Assembly (NCBI GenBank): GCA_937892315.1
Contig: CALAVF010000373.1
Location: 1 to 6,964, forward strand
Direction of reading: 5' to 3'
DNA from: an uncultured Prevotellaceae bacterium
GTDB lineage: Bacteria; Bacteroidota; Bacteroidia; Bacteroidales; Bacteroidaceae
DNA: 6,964 nt
Part shown: in pieces, positions 1 to 5,478 of the stretch
How the letters are laid out: each line of letters starts with the position of its first letter
Position numbering within the stretch: position 1 is the stretch's first letter
Notes under the pieces: model-generated
What the model was told of the DNA's origin: nothing
The model's input: the letters and a program-made list of their open reading frames with translations, nothing else
Database searches by the model: none
Translations under genes and position numbers: made by a program

Positions 1-640
1 GTTTGTTGGTAAAACCGAAGTACGCCATGTCAGGACGACCGGCAGGACCATAGACGGTAAAGAAACGCAAGCCTGTCGATGGGATGTTGTAGAGTTTGCT
101 GTAGGCATGTGCCATCAGTTCGTTGCTCTTCTTCGTGGCAGCATAGAGGCTCACGGGGTTATCCACTTTATCCTCGGTAGAGTACGGCACTTTCTTGTTG
201 GAGCCATACACGCTCGATGAACTGGCATATACCAGATGCTCTACAGGATAGTGGCGACATGCCTCCAGAATGTTGTAAAAACCAATCAGGTTCGACTGGA
301 TGTAAGCATCGGGATTGGTGATGCTGTAACGCACACCTGCCTGAGCCGCAAGGTTCACCACCACCTGGGGCTTGTACTGATCAAAAATGCCGTCAATGGT
401 GGTTTTGTCGGCAATATCACCCTTGATGAACACAAACGTCGTGTCCTCTGGCTTCGCCTTGTCCAACTCGGCAAGCCTGTACTCCTTCAGGCTCACATCG
501 TAATAGTCGTTCATGTTGTCGATGCACACAATCGTGGCACCACGAACATCCTTAAACAGTCGCTTCACCAGGTTGGAGCCGATGAAACCTGCTGCTCCCG
601 TGACGAATATCGTCTTGTCATTCAAACTAATCTTCTCCAT
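1..640 (-). CDS. UDP-glucuronate 4-epimerase-like NAD-dependent sugar epimerase (3' end beyond window)
   Basis: Extended short-chain dehydrogenase/reductase, predicted to interconvert UDP-glucuronate and UDP-galacturonate in the cytoplasm for polysaccharide synthesis. Reading back from 640 gives 213 open codons with no stop before the left edge, so about 60% of a usual ~350-residue protein is visible. The NAD-binding loop TGAAGFIG is at residues 14-21 (Gly15, Gly18, Gly21), with the acidic residue after strand 2 at Asp41. SSSSVYG lies near residues 140-146, and the catalytic pair is Tyr166/Lys170 in SLYAATK. The segments DNMNDYYDVSLKEYRLAEL and FFTVYGPAGRPDMAYF are typical of the CapI/LpsL-type glucuronate epimerases rather than GalE; this subfamily call is from memory of the family. 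ATG 643 directly precedes ATG 640, so the protein may start one Met earlier. It lies 30 nt after the nucleotidyltransferase stop and is probably co-transcribed with it. Confidence 0.88.
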   Translation of the reverse strand, partial: MEKISLNDKTIFVTGAAGFIGSNLVKRLFKDVRGATIVCIDNMNDYYDVSLKEYRLAELDKAKPEDTTFVFIKGDIADKTTIDGIFDQYKPQVVVNLAAQAGVRYSITNPDAYIQSNLIGFYNILEACRHYPVEHLVYASSSSVYGSNKKVPYSTEDKVDNPVSLYAATKKSNELMAHAYSKLYNIPSTGLRFFTVYGPAGRPDMAYFGFTNK

Positions 641-670
641 CATATTTTTTATTTTCGTGTTCTACCTCAT

Positions 671-1447
671 TCATCCGAACCTCCTCACCGCCTCCTCATA
701 CGTGTCCAGACTTCCGATGTCGAACCGACCTGCCGACATCTTCCAGGCGTGCATCTCCGTATGCTCCACCATGTAGTGTGCCAAATTGCCCGGTGCATCC
801 TTGCCGCATCCGTTCTCCACCGAGTGCCGCACCAGGTCGAGGTCTTTCTTCACATATATATAAAAAGGAGGCACTGCCCAATGAGACTTCGGCACCTGCG
901 GCTTCTCTTCCATGCCCAACACCTTCATGTTCCCGTCCAGTTCCACCACACCTGTGCGTTGCAACTTCGCCAACTCTGGCTGCTCATGACACATGATGCA
1001 CGACGTGCCCTTCTCCTTGGCGAAATCGACAAACTCCCCGAACGAGAAGAACAGCAGATTGTCTGCCGCCACCACCAACAGGTCATCGTCAATGTGCAGT
1101 CGCTCCATGGCAAACAACAAATCGCACACCGCTCCCAGTCGGGTCTCGTTCGTCTCCGTCCCGTCATCCACGATGGTCACCGGCTTCTTCCATCTGCCAG
1201 ATACACCCGTCAACTTTCCTCCCAAACAGGGAGAGCCTGCGGGAGTCTTCACCCACTCCTCAAACATCGGAGCAAACTTATGATTCGTGATGATGAGATG
1301 CTCATCAATCTCTGGAATCCCATCAATATCGTCCAACATCCTGCCCAAGATAGTGCTCTCCCCTATCCTCAGCAATGGCTTCGGAAAGTTCTTCGTCAAC
1401 TCTCCCAGCCGCGTGGCATACCCTGCCGCAATCACTATATTCTTCAT
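671..1447 (-). CDS. Sugar-1-phosphate nucleotidyltransferase (NTP_transferase family) with repeat-derived insert
   Basis: 258-residue nucleotidyltransferase of the RfbA/GlmU-N/HddC superfamily, expected to couple a sugar-1-phosphate to an NTP with release of pyrophosphate. The signature AAGYATRLGELTKNFPKPLL at residues 7-26 is the nucleotide-binding loop. Asp129 in AADN is the likely metal ligand. EEKPQVPKS at 180-188 and the C-terminal FDIGSLDTYEEA (242-253, Asp243) match conserved family blocks. The gene follows the galacturonokinase-like kinase, separated only by the DUF559 element, so the best substrate guess is a uronate-1-phosphate made by that kinase, probably with UTP. This is inference from context. 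An extra stretch at about residues 68-86, between FEEWVK and KKPVTIVDDGT, is encoded partly by a copy of the palindromic repeat that bounds the neighbouring element. It lies ahead of the active-site Asp129, in a region I expect to be a surface loop. The start ATG lies one base beyond the left end of that element, so its leader is element sequence. Confidence 0.9.
   Translation of the reverse strand: MKNIVIAAGYATRLGELTKNFPKPLLRIGESTILGRMLDDIDGIPEIDEHLIITNHKFAPMFEEWVKTPAGSPCLGGKLTGVSGRWKKPVTIVDDGTETNETRLGAVCDLLFAMERLHIDDDLLVVAADNLLFFSFGEFVDFAKEKGTSCIMCHEQPELAKLQRTGVVELDGNMKVLGMEEKPQVPKSHWAVPPFYIYVKKDLDLVRHSVENGCGKDAPGNLAHYMVEHTEMHAWKMSAGRFDIGSLDTYEEAVRRFG
1217..1248 (+). repeat. Solo in-frame copy of the DUF559-associated palindromic repeat (copy C)
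   Basis: On the plus strand this stretch reads CCTCCCAAACAGGGAGA, then GCCTGCGGGAGTCT. It matches the right terminal repeat of the DUF559 element (CTCCCCTAAACAGGGGAG, then TTAGAGGGGTCT) over its whole length, in the same orientation. It has a 5-bp stem (1219-1223 with 1229-1233) around an AAACA loop. It lies in the nucleotidyltransferase gene and encodes residues 68-77 (TPAGSPCLGG). No nuclease gene is attached to this copy. Confidence 0.72.
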
Positions 1448-1448
1448 A

Positions 1449-1478
1449 AGACCCTCTAAATCTCCCTGTTTAGGGAGA
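1449..1478 (+). repeat. Left terminal inverted repeat with hairpin (copy A)
   Basis: AGACCC lies at 1449-1454 and is followed by a perfect 7-bp stem TCTCCCT (1461-1467) / AGGGAGA (1472-1478) with a GTTT loop. Read on the minus strand it encodes the last seven residues (VSLNREI) and the TAG stop of the DUF559 protein. The downstream nucleotidyltransferase ATG follows one base after the outer end. Confidence 0.75.
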
Positions 1479-1842
1479 CTTTTAGTTTATTAATCATATT
1501 GTCCGTATCAAATAATACTTCTTCATTGGTAAACCTGATGACTTTATATCCTTCGCTCTCAAGCCACTCTGTACGAATGGCATCATTCTTTTGTTGTTCT
1601 TCTGTAAAATGGTACCCTCCGTCTATCTCCACAATCAATTTGCTCTTTCGAAAAAGGAAATCCACAATATAATCCCCGATGACATGCTGTCTAAGGCATC
1701 TCTCTCCCAGACCTTTTCCTTTTACAATAGTCCAGAACACACTCTCTGCCTCTGTCATGTTCCGACGGTTATTCCTTGCATTCTCTTTCAGCAATTCATA
1801 ATCCATCGGATCCGCCGTCATCCATATTCTCTCCATACACAT
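1456..1842 (-). CDS. DUF559 / Vsr-like small endonuclease-domain protein
   Basis: 128-residue protein of the DUF559 family, which belongs to the Vsr/PD-(D/E)XK-like restriction-endonuclease fold. Family members are predicted nucleases and rarely characterised. An N-terminal helix carries NMTEAESVFWTIVK (residues 28-41), the usual family opening (MT.AE..LW). The core motifs follow: RQHVIGDYIVDF (51-62, Asp61), LIVEIDGGYH (69-78, Glu72, Asp74, His78), Asp87 and Arg90 in NDAIR, then GYKVIRFTNEEV (98-109). All expected acidic and His residues are present, so the domain looks intact. The chosen ATG at 1842 has GGGGAGG seven bases upstream, which is unusual in Bacteroidota; Met3 and Met8 are alternative starts. 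The gene sits in the operon orientation, 13 nt after the kinase stop and 8 nt before the nucleotidyltransferase. Its last seven residues and stop codon are encoded by the left terminal repeat. It has no evident role in sugar metabolism and is best read as element cargo or a mobility factor. Confidence 0.88.
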   Translation of the reverse strand: MCMERIWMTADPMDYELLKENARNNRRNMTEAESVFWTIVKGKGLGERCLRQHVIGDYIVDFLFRKSKLIVEIDGGYHFTEEQQKNDAIRTEWLESEGYKVIRFTNEEVLFDTDNMINKLKVSLNREI

Positions 1843-1857
1843 TCTTTGTCCTCCCCT
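1843..1857 (-). promoter_or_regulatory. Shine-Dalgarno-like site of the DUF559 gene, supplied by the terminal repeat
   Basis: Reading the minus strand, AGGGGAGGACAAAGA precedes ATG 1842, with GGAGG ending seven bases before the start. The purine run is the second arm of the right-end hairpin, so hairpin formation in the mRNA would hide it. That suggests possible structural control of translation. This is inference. Confidence 0.5.
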
Positions 1858-1880
1858 AAACAGGGGAGTTAGAGGGGTCT
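1851..1880 (-). repeat. Right terminal inverted repeat with hairpin (copy B)
   Basis: On the minus strand AGACCCC begins at 1880, followed by a perfect 7-bp stem CTCCCCT/AGGGGAG (1868-1862 with 1857-1851) around a GTTT loop. It encodes the terminal DPSNSPV and the TAG stop of the kinase. The second stem arm (AGGGGAG) continues into GA and forms the Shine-Dalgarno-like sequence for the DUF559 start codon. Confidence 0.75.
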
Positions 1881-3016
1881 ATAAACCTCGCTCCATCATC
1901 CGGTTTCACCCAGAACACCTTGAAAGTCTTCTCATATTCAGGGAACTGTTCCAGATACCGTGCCGTCAACTCCTGCTCAATCTGCTCCTTATAGGCAGGG
2001 TCAACCATTGCGATACAGGCACCCTTGAAGCCCGCACCACTGAATCGTCCGCCCCACACACCCGGCAAGGAACGCATGATTTCGTAGATGGCAATCAGTT
2101 CAGGACTGCCACACTCATAGTTATGAATCGAACTCTCACACGAGTCGAAACTCAACTTCCCAAACAGTTTCAGGTTACCCGTCTCCCATGCCGTCACACC
2201 CTGCCGCACACGGCGATATTCAGAATAGAAATGCTCCGCACGTCGGGCAAACCTTGCCGGCATCGCAATCCGCGTCTTCTCAAACGTAGCCTTCGGGATG
2301 TCCCTCAGGAACGTCTTGTCGAATGTCTTCAGCGGCTGCTCCGTATAAGCCAACATGTTCCACGCCGCCGTCTTGCACTCATACACCCGCAGGTTGTAAT
2401 CGCTGTTCACCAGCGACCGCGTCAGCCCCGAGAAGAAAATGCCCAACTCAAACTCAGGCATCTCAGGATTCTTCTTGATGATGCGGTATTCGTTGCTGTC
2501 ACAATCCAAGAACAGCAGCCCGTCCTTCCTGCCCAGCGCGATACAAGCCTGGTCAAGAATGCCGTTGTTCAACCCGATATACTCACGCTCCGCCTCCGAA
2601 GCAATCTGCACCACCTCAAACGGCTGCAACGTAATCCCGTTCGCCCTCGCAAACGCCATCACATACGCAATCAGCACCGCCGCTGACGAACTCAATCCGC
2701 CCACAGGCAGCGAACCCTGAATAACCCCCTCGATGCCCTTCCGCAACTCAAACCGCTTCTTCAGCGCATACTTCGCCCCACGGACATAATCCCCCCAGTG
2801 GTGTTCCCTCACCTGCGTCGGAGCCGTCACCTCAAAATCCACCAAACCCTCAAACGTCCGCGACTCCAGATGCACCCGACCATCCTCACGCACATTAAAC
2901 CAAAGATCCACACCCTTGTCAATCGCAAAGCCCGTCACCAGCCCATGCTGATGATCCACATGCGCCCCCAACGGACACACCCGATACGGCGCAAAAATAT
3001 GATACTGATATTCCAT
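1856..3016 (-). CDS. GHMP-family sugar kinase, galacturonokinase-like
   Basis: 386-residue cytoplasmic kinase of the galactokinase branch of the GHMP superfamily, predicted to phosphorylate the anomeric hydroxyl of galacturonate or a related sugar with ATP. The substrate motif APYRVCPLGAHVDHQHG (9-25) replaces the GRVNLIGEHTDY of galactokinases and closely matches the plant galacturonokinase motif as I remember it. The ATP loop LPVGGLSSSAA is at 103-113, GLNNGILDQ at 148-156 carries catalytic Asp155, and GGRFSGAGFKGAC at 322-334 is the C-terminal motif. The blocks YNLRVYEC (207-214), RRAEHFYSE (258-266) and SSIHNYECG (295-303) also resemble the plant enzyme. I chose ATG 3016. An in-frame ATG at 3067 would add 17 residues but lies upstream of the promoter -7 box, and the family fold begins right after 3016. 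The last residues (DPSNSPV) and the stop are encoded by the right terminal repeat of the DUF559 element, so the native C-terminus was probably replaced close to DDGARF. Confidence 0.88.
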   Translation of the reverse strand: MEYQYHIFAPYRVCPLGAHVDHQHGLVTGFAIDKGVDLWFNVREDGRVHLESRTFEGLVDFEVTAPTQVREHHWGDYVRGAKYALKKRFELRKGIEGVIQGSLPVGGLSSSAAVLIAYVMAFARANGITLQPFEVVQIASEAEREYIGLNNGILDQACIALGRKDGLLFLDCDSNEYRIIKKNPEMPEFELGIFFSGLTRSLVNSDYNLRVYECKTAAWNMLAYTEQPLKTFDKTFLRDIPKATFEKTRIAMPARFARRAEHFYSEYRRVRQGVTAWETGNLKLFGKLSFDSCESSIHNYECGSPELIAIYEIMRSLPGVWGGRFSGAGFKGACIAMVDPAYKEQIEQELTARYLEQFPEYEKTFKVFWVKPDDGARFIDPSNSPV

Positions 3017-3046
3017 AAAACTATATGATACAATGCAACTTGCTTG

Positions 3047-3078
3047 CAAAGATAACACATTTTCCACATTCCACCAAA
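3047..3078 (-). promoter_or_regulatory. Bacteroidota-type promoter of the kinase operon
   Basis: On the minus strand TTTG (3078-3075) is followed by 20 nt and then TATCTTTG (3054-3047), matching the Bacteroidota -33 TTTG / -7 TAnnTTTG consensus fully. Transcription would begin near 3040, giving a leader of about 24 nt before ATG 3016. It lies directly after the terminator of the upstream unit, so kinase, DUF559, nucleotidyltransferase and epimerase form a separate transcription unit. Confidence 0.72.
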
Positions 3079-3124
3079 CTTCATCCCAAAATCATTTCAA
3101 ACAGACTCTAAACACTCCAAAAAC

Positions 3125-3160
3125 AAAGCCGAGCCCATCAAACTTGACAGGCTCGGCTTT
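3125..3160 (-). terminator. Rho-independent terminator after the nucleotidyltransferase-fold gene
   Basis: A perfect 11-bp stem AAAGCCGAGCC/GGCTCGGCTTT (3125-3135 with 3150-3160) encloses a 14-nt loop with a small inner TCAA/TTGA pairing. On the minus strand it is followed by GTTTTT, and it begins about 22 nt after the stop at 3183. It also ends in TTTT on the plus strand, so it could work in both directions. Confidence 0.88.
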
Positions 3161-3182
3161 TATGATGGACATACTTCATTGG

Positions 3183-4322
3183 TTAGAGATTCCACCATTT
3201 ATATTTTCTCCACCACAAATGACCAATACGTGCAAAAGGTTCCCAGAACACTTCCTCTGGATAACTTGCAAAAAAACGTAGGTTTCGGCAAAATCTCCTC
3301 CATGCTTTCCGGACTTGATAGGATGTTTGCCCCTTCTTCATCTCCAACTTAACCATCCGCCCATCATAGTGGCCAAAATTTCCTGCACGCATGATTTCAT
3401 CCAGAAGGAAACGACCGTCCTTCTCTGATGCCTCGCATATCAACCAGGCTGTTGGCATAGCAAAAACTTCTTGCAATACATACATAAGAGCACCAGAAAA
3501 TCTATTCATCCCAAGCCGTTTAATTTCACACTGAATGTTTAGCGTCGAGTTTTCCTTTATTTGATGCCATTCCTTTAGCAGCATATAATAATCCAGCACC
3601 TGTCGCAATCCAACTCCTTCATCTATCAAATGACGATATATATGATTCATCTGAAAAATCATATCATATTCAGTTTTCAGTGCAGGCAAGCAGATTTGAC
3701 CTTCTATCTCTTTAAGACATACACATTCATCAAATTTTTCCGTACCATGTCCATACAGATTCTGGAAACGATGGTTTTTAACAGGAGAATTCATAAAAGA
3801 AGGTCTCAGATGCACTTCTACAGGTACCGTCTTCACAGGAGGCATCTCCACATGCAAGTAGCACAATGATTTCACAGCATCTTGGCTATACATATAGGTC
3901 AGAACCTTTTTGACAGGATGTTCACACGAATTATCCTCAGGAACAATCCAAATATCCACATCTCCACATGTCCGCACATTCTTCAGATGCTCATCATAAT
4001 ACACATGATTTGCCTGGCCTTTCAAAATACAGGTTCTAAAACCTGCTGTAGAAAACTCTTCACACAATTGAAGGCATACTTCCGAAGTGAGTATATTCCT
4101 CTGCTTTATTTTTGCCGCATTTGCCGTCCAACGTAATATCTGCTGTCGTTCTGGCCACTGCTCTTTAGGGAGTTTTTCCATTCCTGAAAAAGCGATTCCC
4201 AGCAACGATTGCTTCTTGGCTATTTCGTATAACAAAAGCCATTCCTCCTTTGTGGGAATGGCAGACAACTGTTGGCGATTACCTATCGCAACCTGCAATA
4301 ATTCAAAAAATAACGTTTCCAA
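3183..4322 (-). CDS. Nucleotidyltransferase-fold protein (PF14907-like) of a polysaccharide locus
   Basis: 379-residue protein resembling the uncharacterised nucleotidyltransferase family often found in capsule and exopolysaccharide loci. An N-terminal helical part (LPTKEEW-like, GIAFSGMEKLP at about 42-52) precedes the diagnostic core CILKGQANHVYY (98-109) and RTCGDVDIWIVPED (117-130). The GDVD aspartates (Asp121, Asp123) correspond to the metal-binding pair of DNA polymerase beta-like nucleotidyltransferases. The acceptor is unknown for this family, so no reaction is assigned. The start is TTG at 4322, directly after the TAA stop of the glycosyltransferase (TAATTG). The next in-frame Met is residue 48, inside the conserved region, and the in-frame stop rules out an earlier start, so TTG is the only reasonable choice. 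AAAGGA lies six bases upstream. Tight coupling to the glycosyltransferase points to co-translation. A strong terminator follows. Confidence 0.82.
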   Translation of the reverse strand: METLFFELLQVAIGNRQQLSAIPTKEEWLLLYEIAKKQSLLGIAFSGMEKLPKEQWPERQQILRWTANAAKIKQRNILTSEVCLQLCEEFSTAGFRTCILKGQANHVYYDEHLKNVRTCGDVDIWIVPEDNSCEHPVKKVLTYMYSQDAVKSLCYLHVEMPPVKTVPVEVHLRPSFMNSPVKNHRFQNLYGHGTEKFDECVCLKEIEGQICLPALKTEYDMIFQMNHIYRHLIDEGVGLRQVLDYYMLLKEWHQIKENSTLNIQCEIKRLGMNRFSGALMYVLQEVFAMPTAWLICEASEKDGRFLLDEIMRAGNFGHYDGRMVKLEMKKGQTSYQVRKAWRRFCRNLRFFASYPEEVFWEPFARIGHLWWRKYKWWNL

Positions 4323-5420
4323 TTATATCCTTTCCTTTTCCACCGCCCGATACACCTCTGCAACTTGAGTTGCAATATGGTCCCAGTCGTATTTGCCCAT
4401 ATCGTACGATACACGATAATAGTCTTGACTCAAAATCTCTGTTAGTTTGTCACACAGAGCCTCCACATTACCTACAGGGAAATAACACGATTCATCCAAA
4501 CCCACCTCCATATTTGCAGGGATATTACTCACCACAACAGGCACACTATAACTCATTGCCTCCAACAACGATATGGGCAAGCCTTCATGCGAAGAGGGTA
4601 AACAATAACACCTGCAATTGGTCAACAAAGAATGAAGTTTCCGACCTTTCACGAACCCCGTTAGCACCACTCCATTCTCTCTCGCCATCTTCTTCAAACT
4701 GCGAGAATAGTCATCTTCAAAATCCGTATCACCTGCCAAGACCAGTTTACAATCCTTGCACTCTGTCTTAACGAAAGCCTCAACCAGATGGTGCAGATTC
4801 TTCTCCGGCACAAAACGGCACATACCCAAGACATATTTCCCCTTCTCAATGCCCAACTCCTCAAAATACTCTGGATAGTCACAAACTTCTGGCTCTGGCA
4901 CACCATTATATATCAAATGAACATGCTCTGTCCTGCCATATTTCTTTGCAATCAAATTCTTAATGACATCAGAAATCACAATCACCTCATCAGCAAACTC
5001 ACATCCCATCCTTTCTCCCAGTTTCAGCATCGTTTTCGCAGCAAATCCCCACTTGTCACGGTCATAATCAGGACCATGATGTGTAAACACCACTTTCAAC
5101 CCACACATCTTGGCATACGGAGTCAGCATTGCAGGACCTATCGCATGGACATGCAACACTTCCGCTCCCAAATCTTTCGCCTTGTTGATGGCACGAAAGG
5201 TATGAATAATTGCCTCAAACGACTTCTTCTTGGGTGAATCCACATTCACCAGTTTCACCCCATTCCATTCCTTCAAATCATCCTTCACATAGTTCGTTCG
5301 CCGAATCACCGTCACGTCATGTCCCATCTTTGCAATTCTCGGGAACAATTCTTCGCTATGTGTCTCCACTCCACCCATGATATTCGGGATACCACGAGTA
5401 CCTGTCACAACAATTTTCAT
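4323..5420 (-). CDS. GT4-family glycosyltransferase (GT-B fold)
   Basis: 365-residue glycosyltransferase that would transfer a sugar from a nucleotide donor onto a growing, lipid-linked oligosaccharide at the cytoplasmic face. The N-terminal acceptor domain opens with VTGTRGIPNIMGGVETHSEE (5-24), whose GGVE loop is characteristic of Bacteroidota GT4 enzymes of surface-polysaccharide loci. VFTHHGPDYDRDKWG (111-125) is another family block. The C-terminal donor domain has LGMCRFVPEKNL (198-209), VLAG (227-230) and the EX7E motif with Glu279 and Glu287 in SSHEGLPISLLEAMS (276-290). Length and motifs are complete and there is no signal peptide. The donor sugar cannot be read from the sequence. 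Its stop touches the TTG start of the next gene. No clear promoter is seen upstream on the minus strand; it may be read through from the acyltransferase across a 171-bp gap. Confidence 0.92.
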   Translation of the reverse strand: MKIVVTGTRGIPNIMGGVETHSEELFPRIAKMGHDVTVIRRTNYVKDDLKEWNGVKLVNVDSPKKKSFEAIIHTFRAINKAKDLGAEVLHVHAIGPAMLTPYAKMCGLKVVFTHHGPDYDRDKWGFAAKTMLKLGERMGCEFADEVIVISDVIKNLIAKKYGRTEHVHLIYNGVPEPEVCDYPEYFEELGIEKGKYVLGMCRFVPEKNLHHLVEAFVKTECKDCKLVLAGDTDFEDDYSRSLKKMARENGVVLTGFVKGRKLHSLLTNCRCYCLPSSHEGLPISLLEAMSYSVPVVVSNIPANMEVGLDESCYFPVGNVEALCDKLTEILSQDYYRVSYDMGKYDWDHIATQVAEVYRAVEKERI

Positions 5421-5450
5421 CGGAAATAGTATTTATTCAAATAAAAGCCG

Positions 5451-5458
5451 TACCTTTG
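5451..5458 (+). promoter_or_regulatory. Candidate -7 box (TACCTTTG) facing the small ORF
   Basis: TACCTTTG fits TAnnTTTG exactly on the plus strand, 20 nt ahead of ATG 5479. A good -33 TTTG is not visible at the normal spacing (only ATTT at 5431-5434), so this is a partial promoter match. Confidence 0.4.
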
Positions 5459-5478
5459 TGGCAAATTATTATTAATAA

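Larger units (their letters stand above)
1449..1880. mobile_element. Putative compact mobile element carrying DUF559 endonuclease gene
   Basis: A 432-bp unit between the kinase and nucleotidyltransferase genes has ends that are imperfect inverted repeats. The left end starts AGACCCTCTAAATCTCCC and continues TGTTTAGGGAGA. The right end, read on the minus strand, is AGACCCCTCTAACTCCCC, then TGTTTAGGGGAG. The only gene inside is the DUF559 endonuclease-like ORF. The trinucleotide ATA abuts both outer ends (1446-1448 and 1881-1883), a possible 3-bp target duplication, though this could be chance. The element is oriented so that the operon stays readable. No transposase of a known family is present, so mobility is inferred from the boundary repeats, the overwritten gene end and the additional solo repeat copy nearby. 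Confidence 0.62.

Noticed and set aside
644..670. Gap between nucleotidyltransferase and epimerase containing AACACGAAAAT, reminiscent of the CGTGT cluster
   Set aside because: Only one unit-like match in a 30-bp AT-rich spacer, not enough to call a repeat copy.
236..1459. Long plus-strand frame of 407 codons
   Set aside because: It runs antisense across two clearly recognisable minus-strand enzymes (epimerase and nucleotidyltransferase) and has a His/Arg/Leu-rich composition with no known motif; it is a shadow frame.
1456..1842. DUF559 gene as part of a restriction-modification or Vsr repair system
   Set aside because: No methyltransferase or specificity gene is in the window, and the gene is isolated between its own flanking repeats in a sugar operon.
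3017..3067. Upstream ATG at 3067 extending the kinase by 17 residues
   Set aside because: The added segment overlaps the -7 promoter box, so it would not be on the transcript, and the family fold begins right after ATG 3016.
3125..3160. Strong inverted repeat considered as a further mobile-repeat copy
   Set aside because: Its sequence is unrelated to the DUF559-linked repeat, and it has the GC stem plus T-run of a terminator just past a stop codon.
4164..4176. CTCTTTAGGGAG, similar to half of the element palindrome
   Set aside because: Only one arm is present, there is no AGACCC end, and it encodes ordinary conserved residues (LPKEQW) of the nucleotidyltransferase-fold protein; probably chance.
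5421..5478. Minus-strand promoter for the glycosyltransferase (TTTATTTG near 5440)
   Set aside because: One mismatch in the -7 box, only a 16-nt spacer to the nearest TTTG, and almost no leader left before the ATG; too weak to annotate.
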